Under the pieces are notes generated by a model. The model was not told where the DNA came from. It saw only the letters and a list, made by a program, of their open reading frames with translations, and ran no database searches. From Maribacter huludaoensis (GTDB lineage Bacteria > Bacteroidota > Bacteroidia > Flavobacteriales > Flavobacteriaceae), in the NCBI RefSeq assembly GCF_029350945.1, contig NZ_JARKMS010000004.1, positions 217,845-281,844 on the forward strand: a DNA stretch of 64,000 nucleotides, written 5' to 3'. The translations under genes were made by a program, and so were the position numbers. Within the stretch, counting starts at the first letter, position 1. The number at the start of each line of letters is the position of its first letter. Positions 20,001-29,300 of this stretch are shown piece after piece.

Positions 20001-20382
20001 ATACAATAGAACCGGTCAAGTCTTTTCGTTTAGAACTACCATAACCAATAATAACAACCTCGTCCAAGGCAGATACATCGGTAGTCATTACAACATTTAA
20101 ATTGGTTTTGCCATTTATGGCTACTTCTTTGGCCTTATAACCTATATAGGTAAAGACCAACACATCGTTTGATTGAGCTTTAATGGTAAAGTTACCATCA
20201 AAGTCAGTAGCAACCCCAGAAGTGGTTCCTTTTACAATAACGGACACACCGGGTAAAGGACCCGATTCATCACTTACATTACCTTTAACATTTAAGTCTT
20301 GGGCATGCATAAATTGGACACTTATTATTGAGTAAAATAATAAGAACCAAAATGTTTTTGAGTTAAGTTGTGTTACTCGCAT
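17089..20382 (-). CDS. susC: SusC/RagA-family TonB-dependent transporter
   Basis: Outer-membrane channel energised by TonB that imports glycan fragments. In order: signal peptide (to about residue 28, HAQ), carboxypeptidase-like regulatory domain (residues 30-110, GTTSGVATDFDGNFTI), plug domain (about 125-240, with RIRGGSSI, DPLYVIDGF and GSRGANGVIIITTKQGK, the SusC signature), then a beta barrel to the C-terminal Phe in LGLSVGF. Length 1097 is typical. It starts after a 304-base gap from the DUF5060 gene, so it may have its own promoter. No anti-sigma-interacting STN domain is seen, so it is unlikely to act as a signalling transducer. Confidence 0.97.
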   Translation of the reverse strand: MRVTQLNSKTFWFLLFYSIISVQFMHAQDLNVKGNVSDESGPLPGVSVIVKGTTSGVATDFDGNFTIKAQSNDVLVFTYIGYKAKEVAINGKTNLNVVMTTDVSALDEVVIIGYGSSKRKDLTGSIVSVKGDELDKVKPVSFEGGLAARASGVQVVQSGGEPGSGFNIRIRGGSSITASNDPLYVIDGFALQGNTASTAVGIGNSSTSPLSTIDPSSIESIEVLKDASATAIYGSRGANGVIIITTKQGKKGRASLNFETFTGVSTLARPLDLMTGQEYVDFWNDYFPWNPDAEDTYTRAFRYDDGTPLDLSDSRVLVTDWQKEITRPAITKSYKVSMSGGGDKNTYSASFSYLNQEGIVKTSDFERYNGNLNINQNVSDKLKAGMNLNLGINKNNGIVNAANENGNGRNGIITSAILFTPVQGINRYDDAEYDENGRIISVRDGDITNPLATLEFNSNNRTAFQSFGSVYMQYTLADGLTFKSSVRGNISSTKGTAYFSEKISWGRTANGRAFVNNNMGTGIITEQNLNFSKVYGDHSLNATAVYEEQQNTFEFNNSAATGFDLPGVNINNLGSATETLPNSSGFTKTALQSYLGRVQYDYKGKYTLNASARYDGSSRFAEGKKFGFFPSVGIAWNVANENFLKESNTLNRFRIKASFGETGNTAIGSYRSFAQAGVASAILNGNQIVTGASISQLANEELTWETTQQFDAGLSLGMFNDRISLEADYYRKETSDLLLEVPLPSTSGFKTVFKNLGSVENKGLEFALNTVNVDNENFSWTSNFNISFNDNEVLDLGGADQFLVRSIGDNQIQDDYIVKVGESLGSMYGLEVDGIYNYSDFAAFDGLSNEEAAAKVRQDAEDQGLVWYDVVYELKEGTVLSSGQPDNTQYRPGMPKFADQLTVDTNGDGIPDEADGIVNSDDRKIIGNALPKHFGGFTNNFKYKNLDLSIITQWSYGNDIYLKSLNKGTAQAIPFLNKYGRVANRWTPETPNTDIPAIWGDGDGGINGTAYSSFIEDGSYFRISNITLGYELPTRVKNAIGLKSCRVYGAVDNLHVFTKYSGYDPDVSVGNNQLTPGLDADSYPRSRTVRLGLSVGF

Positions 20383-20686
20383 AGTTTGTTAATTTTCAGT
20401 TGCTGCAATATTTAAATAAATGTTAAATTTTTACGATACAAATGATTTAGAGAGCAGTACATATGGTTTTTGAAATAATAAATGGTAGTATTTTGGCGAA
20501 TTGATAAAATTTGTGGTAAGCCATAAACCATCTGTGTTATCGGGGGTTAAATTAATTAGGTGATATTTTAGGCCTATGTTAAGACTTAGAACTACCTACT
20601 GTGATTATTGGCTGTTATTGGAATTTGTAATAAAACGATTGACGAAATATAATAAGTAAGAAAGCATAGGTGCTTACTGAAGCGCC
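20383..20686 (-). promoter_or_regulatory. 304-base upstream region of susC
   Basis: This gap lies between the DUF5060 gene and susC on the minus strand and holds no plausible ORF. It is AT-rich and its position suggests the promoter and leader of the susCD unit. I looked for the Bacteroidota -7 element (TAnnTTTG on the minus strand) and found only a poor match, ATCATTTG, near 20440. The 15-base motif found around the AraC gene does not occur here. Confidence 0.4.
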
Positions 20687-22546
20687 TTAGTTCTTAGTTC
20701 GGGTTAACAGTATTACCCAATCTCCTTGGCTTTTCTTTGGTGCGCTGCCTAAATTTACTTTTTGACCGCCTTGCACTTTTTTAATTTTTGACGAAATTAA
20801 TTTTCCGCCAATTTTTGGGTTGTACCACATTACTTTATACGGGTAATTGGATGCACTTAAGTCAATGTTCGCCGTAATTGCGTTGTTGAGATATACCACA
20901 TAAGTATGGTTTTGTTTTGCCAAGCAGTATATGGTATTGTCGTTGTCCTTGTTGCCAACCAGTTCATTATGGTTGGTCATGTTCCAGTATTCAATATTGT
21001 TATTGTCAAAGAATTGTAAAGCATTATGGGCTTGATTCCAGAATAAATCACGTGAACGGTAATCTTCGCAGGTAAGGTCAGAATGTTCATGCTTGTATCC
21101 AAAATACCATTCGTTTCCCCAGCCGCCAGCCATAAGTGTTCCCCACAGTCCGTTTCTTCTGGCTAGATCATGATTTGGGTTTTCGGTATCAGGTAAAAGG
21201 GCATGTTGAGCGTCCCCTGGTTCATCTACGGCAACTGCCCATTGCTTGCCCGCATTTTTTGAAGCGGACAGCCAATGCAGTACTTCTTTATGGATACTTG
21301 CAAAATCCGCTCTATGTGTTTGCACAGAAGGTCCGGTGATACCAGAATCAACTCCCAATAAATCATCGAATTTTATACCGTTATGTATCACCAAATGATG
21401 GTTGTAAGGATCGTGGTTTTTAAAGTAATGAGCCATGGCAAGGCGCTGCATAGTATCTTGTGGTGGGGTAGTAGGGTTTTTTACCCATTCACCATTTTCT
21501 TCGCATAGATTCCAGTTCAGGGCCAGGTGATGTCCAAAACGCGCAATTAATTCTCTGTAATATAATTTACTGTTGGCACCAACACCACCATTATCCAACA
21601 AGCCTTGGTTTTCTACCTCTAAGGTTTTAAAGTGTAAAAACAATCCCATTTTCTGGGCATGTCTAAACACTATTTCCCATTGGTCCAGTTTAGAAACATC
21701 CATACGGTCCCAAGTATTGTAATCAACGTAGGGAAACACATTTTTGTCATCACCCTTAATATTGTTCGTTAAGAAAGAAAACGCATTAAGGCCTTTGCTA
21801 GATAAATAATTAAGTGCGCCGATCATTCCTTTGCCCTTATCATCTTTCCAGACAGGGTCATCGGTTTTCCAATCTTGAATATGTGGTGACCATGTTTTTA
21901 TAAAATTATCTCCATGGCCGTCATTATGAAAAGTACCGTCAAAATCTGCATATGCCAGAAAATTCTCAGGTGCATCTGCACCTTGTTTTAAGAAGTATTC
22001 ATTGGTTTCCGCAAATTTTAAATAACGCTCACCAACATATTGTAATCTACCCTTTGCCCTAAAGTCTTTACCTTCTTTGTCGGTAGGTGAGATGGTAAAA
22101 CCGCCTTCATGACCATCCATAAATTCTGCGCTTACACCGGTATCTATTTTATCGCTTACAGCGCTCCAGTTTCCTTTTCTAAAATCAACTTTATAAATCC
22201 ATTCTCCTATTTCATCTGGGGCAAAATGAACTTTCCATTTATTACCGGCTGTTGCAGAGGTCTCACCTGCATTTCCATCCGCAGCAAAATATCCTGGTAC
22301 TAGATATGTTTTATTAGTGGTACTGTGCGTAAAAAGAACGTTGAGCCTGTAATTTGTAAAAGGGTTGAAATCTGCATCTTCAGAAGACTGTGGTCCATCA
22401 AAAATTATAGTGACTTTATGCCATTTTTTAAGCTCTCCTTGTAGCTGGTAATCCATATTTTTAGGGCTTTCTTGAGCGTACAATTGGTTTGCAAAAAAGT
22501 AGCTTAAAAATAGGAGCACAGTAATAATGATCTTAGAGCGTATCAT
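20687..22546 (-). CDS. DUF5060-containing glycosidase-like protein, possibly clan GH-A
   Basis: Secreted protein of 619 residues. The start at 22546 (MIRSKI) is chosen because it gives a normal signal peptide ending at LYAQ and leaves a 22-base gap; the longer frame to 22603 would overlap the upstream gene. An N-terminal DUF5060-like beta domain (residues about 30-135, WHKVTIIFDGP to EIGEWIY) precedes a putative TIM barrel and a C-terminal domain like the putative collagen-binding PF12904 (YKVMWYNPKIGG). Candidate catalytic acids are in WNLCEENGE (Glu349/350) and AVDEPGD (Glu442), the spacing expected for clan GH-A. It is exported together with GH117 and susCD genes, so it probably cleaves a linkage in the same galactan. 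No specific activity can be assigned. Confidence 0.75.
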   Translation of the reverse strand: MIRSKIIITVLLFLSYFFANQLYAQESPKNMDYQLQGELKKWHKVTIIFDGPQSSEDADFNPFTNYRLNVLFTHSTTNKTYLVPGYFAADGNAGETSATAGNKWKVHFAPDEIGEWIYKVDFRKGNWSAVSDKIDTGVSAEFMDGHEGGFTISPTDKEGKDFRAKGRLQYVGERYLKFAETNEYFLKQGADAPENFLAYADFDGTFHNDGHGDNFIKTWSPHIQDWKTDDPVWKDDKGKGMIGALNYLSSKGLNAFSFLTNNIKGDDKNVFPYVDYNTWDRMDVSKLDQWEIVFRHAQKMGLFLHFKTLEVENQGLLDNGGVGANSKLYYRELIARFGHHLALNWNLCEENGEWVKNPTTPPQDTMQRLAMAHYFKNHDPYNHHLVIHNGIKFDDLLGVDSGITGPSVQTHRADFASIHKEVLHWLSASKNAGKQWAVAVDEPGDAQHALLPDTENPNHDLARRNGLWGTLMAGGWGNEWYFGYKHEHSDLTCEDYRSRDLFWNQAHNALQFFDNNNIEYWNMTNHNELVGNKDNDNTIYCLAKQNHTYVVYLNNAITANIDLSASNYPYKVMWYNPKIGGKLISSKIKKVQGGQKVNLGSAPKKSQGDWVILLTRTKN

Positions 22547-22568
22547 GGCAACAGTATTGGTTAAAACT

Positions 22569-23822
22569 TTATTTTTCTTTAAGGGCTTTGTTTTGAGCCT
22601 CAATACGTTCTTGTTGCTTTTTGCTTAATCCGTATTCATAATAATCGCTTGGTTTGTAATGCCAAATATTTGAATGTGTTTTCATTTCTTGATCATCCAC
22701 ATCTAGGCTAAGGTCACAATCAAATCGCATTAAAATAGAATGTTGTTTGCCTTTTGTACCTGCGGTTATGGCATGCGATATTCCCCAAGTGATACCCTTG
22801 CCATAATCTGTATTGGTAAATGCATCTGGTACATACGGTCCGCCGGCAATTGGCATTAATGAATTGGTAATAGCGGCTATGGAGAAATTTATACCGTCGG
22901 GAGCATATTGTACGGTAAAATGTTCGTTACCGTCTTTAATGACCATTGCGGCAATACCTTCTTTAAAAGGAAACAATGTGGTTTCGTGACCTGAATTCAA
23001 AACCGGATTTAATGGGTTCTTTGTAAAAGGACCTAGTGGATTATCGGCTGTAGCTAAGCCCTGCATACGTACTAATCTAGGGTCGCCATCAAAATCTGAC
23101 TTATAATACAGATATATTTTATCCTTGTAAACTAACGGGTATGGGTCGTGAATGGAAAATTGGTCCCATTCTCCTTTACCACCATTGGGTATTACGATTT
23201 TGTTGTGGGCCGTCCAAGGTCCGTCAGGTGAATCGGCATATGACACGGCAACAGGGCAATCATCGCCTCTTTTGCCACTAGCTTCCATAAAACCTTGATA
23301 ATATAAATAGTACTTTCCTTTATAAACTAAAATATCTGTAGTTGATACGGATCGCCATCCTACATTAGGTTTTTCTGGTCTTTCTATGGCTACACCTTGT
23401 TCTTTCCAAGTAATGCCATCTTCGCTTGTGGCATACCAAATTTCGGCAAGGTCCCAATCGCTAGAAGGTATGGTGTCATTACTTTTGGCCGCACCTTGTG
23501 GAGGTGTACTGGTATGTCTATAGGTATACCAAACATAATATTTACCGTTATGAAATATAACTTTTGATGGATCTCTTCTTGATATTGTACCATCGCCATT
23601 GCTATAATCCAACCCTTTTAATTCGGTATATTTAAATTGGGAATATAGCTCGTTATCTTCTGGGCGTGGAGCTAAATATTGATCATAGTTACGTTGCATT
23701 GCCAAGCTTAGCGGTTGGTCAGGTTTCTCCTTAGGTAGATGAAACGGAAAAGCTTTTTGGGCATTCAAAGAACAACCTAAAAAGCCAGAACAAAGTAGTA
23801 AAGTAATGTACTTAAAAGCCAT
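22569..23822 (-). CDS. GH117-family glycosidase, divergent clade, exported
   Basis: A third family 117 protein. It keeps the SxAxxR motif (SLAMQR: Ser39, Ala41, Arg44) and the three acidic positions (Asp84 in RRDPSK, Asp226 in HDPY, Glu280 in SGHE), but elsewhere differs strongly from the two GH117 at 4934 and 46302, which closely resemble each other. The signal region (GFLGCSLNAQ) could be a lipobox at Cys17 or a type I signal ending at NAQ. GH117 is divided into clades and only one has well-characterised L-AHG release; this copy may have another substrate, for example a sulfated or methylated disaccharide. It is the first gene of the minus-strand operon after the AraC gene. Confidence 0.85.
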   Translation of the reverse strand: MAFKYITLLLCSGFLGCSLNAQKAFPFHLPKEKPDQPLSLAMQRNYDQYLAPRPEDNELYSQFKYTELKGLDYSNGDGTISRRDPSKVIFHNGKYYVWYTYRHTSTPPQGAAKSNDTIPSSDWDLAEIWYATSEDGITWKEQGVAIERPEKPNVGWRSVSTTDILVYKGKYYLYYQGFMEASGKRGDDCPVAVSYADSPDGPWTAHNKIVIPNGGKGEWDQFSIHDPYPLVYKDKIYLYYKSDFDGDPRLVRMQGLATADNPLGPFTKNPLNPVLNSGHETTLFPFKEGIAAMVIKDGNEHFTVQYAPDGINFSIAAITNSLMPIAGGPYVPDAFTNTDYGKGITWGISHAITAGTKGKQHSILMRFDCDLSLDVDDQEMKTHSNIWHYKPSDYYEYGLSKKQQERIEAQNKALKEK

Positions 23823-23897
23823 AATTAAATAGTGTGTTTGATTATGTTTTCAAGATAATGCAAATACAACCCGTTTAAATGAAGCGTAGCAGGCATT

Positions 23898-23912
23898 AGT
23901 GCAACAAGTGTT
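23898..23912 (-). promoter_or_regulatory. Candidate AraC operator upstream of GH117 operon
   Basis: Read towards the GH117 gene the site is AACACTTGTTGCACT, 75 bases before its start codon. It matches the site at 24837-24851 at 14 of 15 bases, in the same orientation and nearly the same distance relative to the gene it precedes. An additional small inverted repeat (AGTGTT/AACACT, 23907-23921) overlaps it. The nearby AraC regulator is the natural candidate to bind. Confidence 0.5.
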
Positions 23913-23957
23913 CAAAACACTACCACAAATGATTATTGAATGTTTAAAACAACATTG

Positions 23958-24830
23958 TTAGGGAGCTATAGCTTGGTTTTTTCGATATTTTCCCGGGGTA
24001 GTGCCGGTAATTTTTTTAAAGGTCCTAGAGAAGTAAGAGAAGTTTTCCATACCTATTTTATGGGCTATTTCTTCTAGGGAATGGTTAGTGGTCCATAACA
24101 ATAATTGAGCACGTTCAATTCTTTTGGTCTGGATGTATTTTAAGGGTCTCATATTAAACTGTTGTAAAAACAACCTAGAAAAATGATCTGTACTCATATG
24201 GTACTTTTTTGCCAAATCCTGTACTTCTAGGCTTTGGTTCAAATGTTCGGCAATATAAACAAGGACATCATTTAATCTACCAGTAGAAACATTGGTATTG
24301 GTTGCTGGTTCATTTTCAATAAAGCGAGAAAGTAAAATGGTCAGTATACCTTGGGTCTCTAAATAACGTTGGGTGTTCATTTGGGCATTGTCCTTGTTAA
24401 ATTGCAAAAGTTCTTGTGGTTTATGTGAGTAAGCTTTTGGGTCACTGTTTACAATTTTTCTTTTTGGGTACATCTGTGTTAGGCGTTCAAAGAATAAATG
24501 ATCCCCTTCTTTTAGGGGAACTTCATATCTAAAAGACCGTAAATTGTATATAGAAAGCCCGGGTCTTATTTCTTCGAAGAAACTGATGTAAAACTGCTCA
24601 TGATAATTTTCGCATTTGTACGTGTTGTATACATAGCTGGGTATAAGGTACATATGACCTTCTTTTAAAGTGTAGGTTCTGTTGTTGTGATAGAGGGTTG
24701 CAGACCCCTTGGTAACATAGCATAATCGTGTAAACGGACTTATTACATTATCAAAATTCCATGCTGTGTCAAGTTTGGCATAGCCGGTATGCAGTAAGCT
24801 TATTTTAAGGGATTGTAGTAGTTGAAGCAT
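23958..24830 (-). CDS. AraC-family transcriptional regulator
   Basis: A 290-residue regulator with an N-terminal cupin-like sensor (about residues 15-95, including GSATLYHNNRTYTLKEGHMYLIP) and a C-terminal double helix-turn-helix (about 185-285, with VQDLAKKYHMSTDHFSRLF and the second motif IAHKIGMENFSYFSRTFKKITGTTPGKYR). The sensor presumably binds a sugar released by this locus. It is followed on the same strand by the GH117-DUF5060-susCD unit and diverges from the Gfo/Idh/MocA operon; the shared 15-base motif upstream of both suggests it controls both and perhaps itself. Confidence 0.93.
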   Translation of the reverse strand: MLQLLQSLKISLLHTGYAKLDTAWNFDNVISPFTRLCYVTKGSATLYHNNRTYTLKEGHMYLIPSYVYNTYKCENYHEQFYISFFEEIRPGLSIYNLRSFRYEVPLKEGDHLFFERLTQMYPKRKIVNSDPKAYSHKPQELLQFNKDNAQMNTQRYLETQGILTILLSRFIENEPATNTNVSTGRLNDVLVYIAEHLNQSLEVQDLAKKYHMSTDHFSRLFLQQFNMRPLKYIQTKRIERAQLLLWTTNHSLEEIAHKIGMENFSYFSRTFKKITGTTPGKYRKNQAIAP

Positions 24831-24836
24831 AAATAA

Positions 24837-24851
24837 AACATTTGTTGCACT
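24837..24851 (+). promoter_or_regulatory. Candidate AraC operator in the araC/Gfo divergent gap
   Basis: The sequence AACATTTGTTGCACT lies 71 bases before the Gfo/Idh/MocA start (24923) and only 6 bases before the AraC gene start on the other strand (24830). It matches the 23898 site at 14 of 15 bases. A bound protein could activate the rightward operon and repress the AraC gene itself. A second inverted repeat, GAATTA/TAATTC (24888-24913), lies close to the start codon and is weaker. Confidence 0.5.
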
Positions 24852-24922
24852 TAAAAGAATATATGTACAGGTATCATCAGAACAAGTGAATTAACTTTAG
24901 TTACAACTAATTCAACGTACTG

Positions 24923-26260
24923 ATGAAAAAAGATAATAAACACTCTAAGGTGGTAAAAAAGTCGGAATTGAACAAAAATACTTTTCAAGTTTCAAGAAGA
25001 AGTTTTATTACAAAAACAGCTTTGGCCGCCGGGGCGGTTACAATTGTTCCAAGACATGTATTGGGAAAAGGATTTACTGCTCCCAGTGATAAAATTAACC
25101 TTGGTTTTATAGGATTGGGAAAACAATCTAGGGGGCTGGCAAAGAACTTTATAAAGAACAATGCCGAAATTATAGCTTGTTCAGATGTTTGGACTACCAA
25201 AAACAATTGGTTTAAAAATCACGTAGCTCAAAATCAGTTGGAGATAAACAATTCTAACAGAAAAAATACGCTGACCTCTTATATCGACTATGCTGAATTA
25301 CTTGAAAATTCAGCAATTGATGCAGTAGTCATTGCCTCGCCAGACCATTGGCATGCTAAACATGTAATGGATAGTTTAAAGGCGGATAAGGATGTCTATT
25401 GTGAAAAACCGCTCTCTCATAATATAAAGGAAGGAAGGGAAATGGTGAAAGCCGTAGAACGATCTGGTCGGGTGTTGCAAGTGGGCAGCATGCAGCGTTC
25501 CTGGGATAATTTTAGAAAAGCCTGTGAATTGGTTAGAAATGGTCATTTAGGTGAAATTAAGCGAGTTGAGGTAAATGTAGGAGACCCTGCAAAGGCATAT
25601 GATTTAATGGAGGAAACTAAGCCAAATGAAATAGATTGGAACCATTGGTGCGGTCCTGCACCTCTGTTGAAATACAATCATAGGTTGGCACCATCTAGTA
25701 ATGATGTTGATTTTTGGCCAGACTGGCGTTTGTTTCAAGAAACAGGTGGAGGTATACTTTCGGATTGGGGCGCGCATATGTTCGATATTGTTCAGTGGGC
25801 TTTGGGGATGGATGAATCAGGACCTGTAGAATTTGTTCCGCCTACGGATTCTACTGCGGTAAGAGGTTTAAAAATGTATTATGCAAATGGCGTTGAGGTA
25901 GAACACAAAGATTTTGGCAGGGGTTGGGGTGTTCGCTTCTTTGGTAGTGAAGGTCAAATGGATATTAGTAGAGGGTATTTTGAAACCACGCCAGCAAATT
26001 TGGTAGATACGGATTATGCTGCAATGAACATACAGTTAATTCATTCTGATAATCATTACGCCAATTGGTTAACTGCTATCAAAAATGGAGGAACACCAAT
26101 TTGCAATGTAGAAACGGGACATAGAAGTGCCAGTATTTGTCACTTATCTAACATTGCTTATAAATTAAATAGACCGTTAGTGTGGAATCCTGAAAAAGAA
26201 AAATTTCATAAAGATTCCGAAGCGAATAAATTAAGGTCAAGAAAAGAACGAAAATTCTAA
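24923..26260 (+). CDS. Tat-exported Gfo/Idh/MocA-family oxidoreductase
   Basis: An NAD(P)-dependent sugar oxidoreductase. A twin-arginine signal (SRRSFITK, Arg25-Arg26, then a hydrophobic stretch) implies export after cofactor loading, as in periplasmic glucose-fructose oxidoreductase. The Rossmann motif is GFIGLGKQSRG (about residues 61-71), the family EKP motif is CEKPLSHN (about residue 155) and the C-terminal domain has the GGGILSDWGAHMFDI segment carrying the catalytic His. Length 445 is usual for this Tat-exported subgroup. It opens the plus-strand redox-type operon, 106 bases before the next gene. Tightly bound NAD would need a paired reductant and oxidant or a cytochrome partner; its substrate is unknown. 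Confidence 0.9.
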   Translation: MKKDNKHSKVVKKSELNKNTFQVSRRSFITKTALAAGAVTIVPRHVLGKGFTAPSDKINLGFIGLGKQSRGLAKNFIKNNAEIIACSDVWTTKNNWFKNHVAQNQLEINNSNRKNTLTSYIDYAELLENSAIDAVVIASPDHWHAKHVMDSLKADKDVYCEKPLSHNIKEGREMVKAVERSGRVLQVGSMQRSWDNFRKACELVRNGHLGEIKRVEVNVGDPAKAYDLMEETKPNEIDWNHWCGPAPLLKYNHRLAPSSNDVDFWPDWRLFQETGGGILSDWGAHMFDIVQWALGMDESGPVEFVPPTDSTAVRGLKMYYANGVEVEHKDFGRGWGVRFFGSEGQMDISRGYFETTPANLVDTDYAAMNIQLIHSDNHYANWLTAIKNGGTPICNVETGHRSASICHLSNIAYKLNRPLVWNPEKEKFHKDSEANKLRSRKERKF

Positions 26261-26366
26261 GATGAATTCTTGCATGTCGGAAATGTACAATTATTAGCCT
26301 TTTTTGGGCATGGTGCAAAAGTAACTGTTCTTATAGATTTGACTTAACGGAAAACAACATATGTAA

Positions 26367-29300
26367 ATGCGAATGTTAAAACGATTTTTTCTCATACCAA
26401 TAGTGGTGTTGGTAGTCTCTTGTGGCGGACCAGAGTTGCCAGAGGAAGTAGCGCTTGAATATGAGGCACTACCGAAAACATTAGATTTTAATCAGCATGT
26501 AAAACCTATTCTTTCAGATAAATGTTACCTATGTCACGGACCGGATGCCGGTAATATAAAAGGTGGATTGCAATTGCATTCCGCTGAGGCTGCATATTCG
26601 GAATTGTCTGAGAATCCTGGAAATTTTGCCATTGTACCTGGTAAATTGGAAAAGAGTGAAATGTTTCATAGAATTATCACTACTGATCCCAACCTGATCA
26701 TGCCTTCTCCAGATTCCCACTTATCCCTTACCAACAAGGAAAAAGCGATGTTGGTAAAATGGATAGAAGATGGTGCCGAGTATAAAGATCATTGGGCATT
26801 TATAAAACCGGTAAAGCATAAAGTACCTGAAATTAAAAATGAAGATTTGGTAGCCAATCCTATAGATAATTTTGTTTTGGTCCAACTAGAGCCTTTAGAT
26901 TTAAAATTATCGGAAAAGGCGGATAAGGAAACCTTGCTAAGGCGTGCGTCCATAGATTTAACGGGCTTACAGCCAACTCTAGAGCAAATAGAAGAATTTG
27001 TAAACGATGAGTCGCCCAACGCCTTTGAAAAACAGGTAGACCGTATGTTGGCTTCAGAAAAATATGGAGAGCAACGCACGTTAGATTGGATGGATCTGGC
27101 ACGCTATGCAGATACACATGGGTATAGTGTAGACAGGTATAGAGATACGTCTCCTTGGCGAGATTGGGTGATCAAGTCATTCAATGAAAATATGCCATAT
27201 GATCAGTTTATACTATGGCAGCTAGCAGGCGATATGTTGCCAAACGCAACACGTGAACAGAAACTGGCGACCACCTTTAATCGTTTACATCCGCAAAATA
27301 TGGAGGGTGGTATCATTGATGAAGAATTTAGGGTAGAGTATGTTGCCGACCGCTCACATGTTGCCAGTCAGGGTTTTTTGGGTTTAACCATGGAATGTGC
27401 CAAATGTCATGACCATAAATACGACCCTATTTCTCAAAAGAACTATTTTGAAATGTTCAGCTTCTTTAACAATGTTGATGAAACAGGCCTCATTTCTTGG
27501 GATAATGCTACGCCCGTTCCTGCTATGATGATTCCTACGGAAGATCAAGAAAAGGTGCTGGCATATTTAGAGACTTTGGTTAATGAAAAAGAAGAAAAAG
27601 TGGTTAAAACTGTTCAGACCGAAGCAGAAAAAGCGGAAGAATGGCTAAAACAGGAAAAATATAAGAACATTTCAAATACTGAAAAACCTGGTGATTTAGT
27701 AGTCGCAATGGATTTTGATCAAGGAAAATTATTGAATACAATTGGTGGTAATGGTAAGAACAACATTCGTATGCGCCAAGAATTTGTAGATAATGAAAAA
27801 CCGGTTTTCAAAGAAGGTAGTAGGGGCAAGGGGTTGCTAATGGATGGTGATACTTGGTTGGATTTAGATAAAATAGGTATTTACCAAAGAGCGGAGTCCT
27901 TTTCTATAGGGATAGAGGTGTTTGTGCCCAAAGACCTAGAAACCGGTGTTATTTTCCACAAAATGAATAGTCCAGAACTGCATAGTTTTAGAGGATATCA
28001 CCTGAAGATAAAGGATAATAAGTTAGAAGCTTTATTGGCACATGTTTGGCCGGATAATGCATTGGTTGTAGAATCTGTAGAAGAAATTCCGAAGGAAAAA
28101 TGGGTACAATTGACCCTTACTTATAATGGAACAAGTAAAGCAGATGGAGTTTCCATTTATATGGACGGGAAAAAACTGCGAACCAAAACTTTGTATGATA
28201 ACCTATACAAAGACATCATCTTTCATGGATTACAATTATATGAAAACAGCCCTATCATTGAACCGGGCTTGCGTATAGGTGCAGTATGGCGAGGTAAAGG
28301 CATAGGTGGTGCCGTTGTAGATAACCTTATGGTTTTTGAAAAAGAATTGACACCTGTAGAAGTTTTGCAGATTTCCAATAAAGAGCAATTATCGACTTTA
28401 AAAGAGAAGTCTTATGCCAATTTAACGGCAGATGAAAAATCTGAATTAAAGGAATATTACATCTCGGTAAATTCTAGTTCATATAAGAAAGCTATAGAAG
28501 CTTTGGAAAAGGACCGTTTGGTACTTGCCGATAGTATGGATAATGTAAAACAGATAATGGTAATGAAAGAGAGCAAACAAAAAAGGCAGGCGTACCTTTT
28601 GGCTCGTGGACAGTATGACCAACCTACTGATTCTGTTTTTCCAAATACACCAGAAGCGATATTTCCATTTTCCGATAAGTTCGAAAAAAATAGAATTGGT
28701 TTGGCCAAATGGATTACCGATAGGGATAATCCACTGACGGCCAGGGTTACGGTAAACCGGTATTGGCAGCATCTTTTTGGAACCGGAATTGTAAAAACTG
28801 CCGAAGATTTTGGAAATCAGGGTGAATTGCCATCGCATCCTAAATTATTGGATTGGCTGGCCATTGAGTTCATGGAATCTGGATGGGACGTAAAGGCCTT
28901 GCATAAACTTATGGTAATGTCCAACACGTACCAACAGAACAGTATTGCCTCTAGCGAGTTACTGGAGCTAGATGGTGAAAACAGATTGTTGGCCAGAGGA
29001 CCTTCCAAAAGATTATCCGGAGAAATGCTCAGGGACAATGCACTTTACGCTTCTGGTTTATTGAACGAAAAAATTGGCGGTGAGAGCGTGTACCCATATC
29101 AACCACCCGGATTATGGCGGGTCACCGGAGATGAATATGCACAGGGACAAGGAGAAGAACTTTATAGAAGAAGTATATACACCATTTGGAAACGGGCGGT
29201 ACCACACCCCACGATTTCAACTTTTGATGTCCCATCTCGTGATCTATGTACCACAAGAAGACAAGAAACCAACACCCCATTACAAGCATTAGTGTTGCTG

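Noticed and set aside
20383..20686. Bacteroidota -7 promoter for susC
   Set aside because: Only ATCATTTG was found, two mismatches from TAnnTTTG; not enough to list a promoter position.
22547..22603. Longer start of the DUF5060 gene
   Set aside because: It would overlap the upstream gene and place 19 charged residues before a normal signal peptide starting at 22546.
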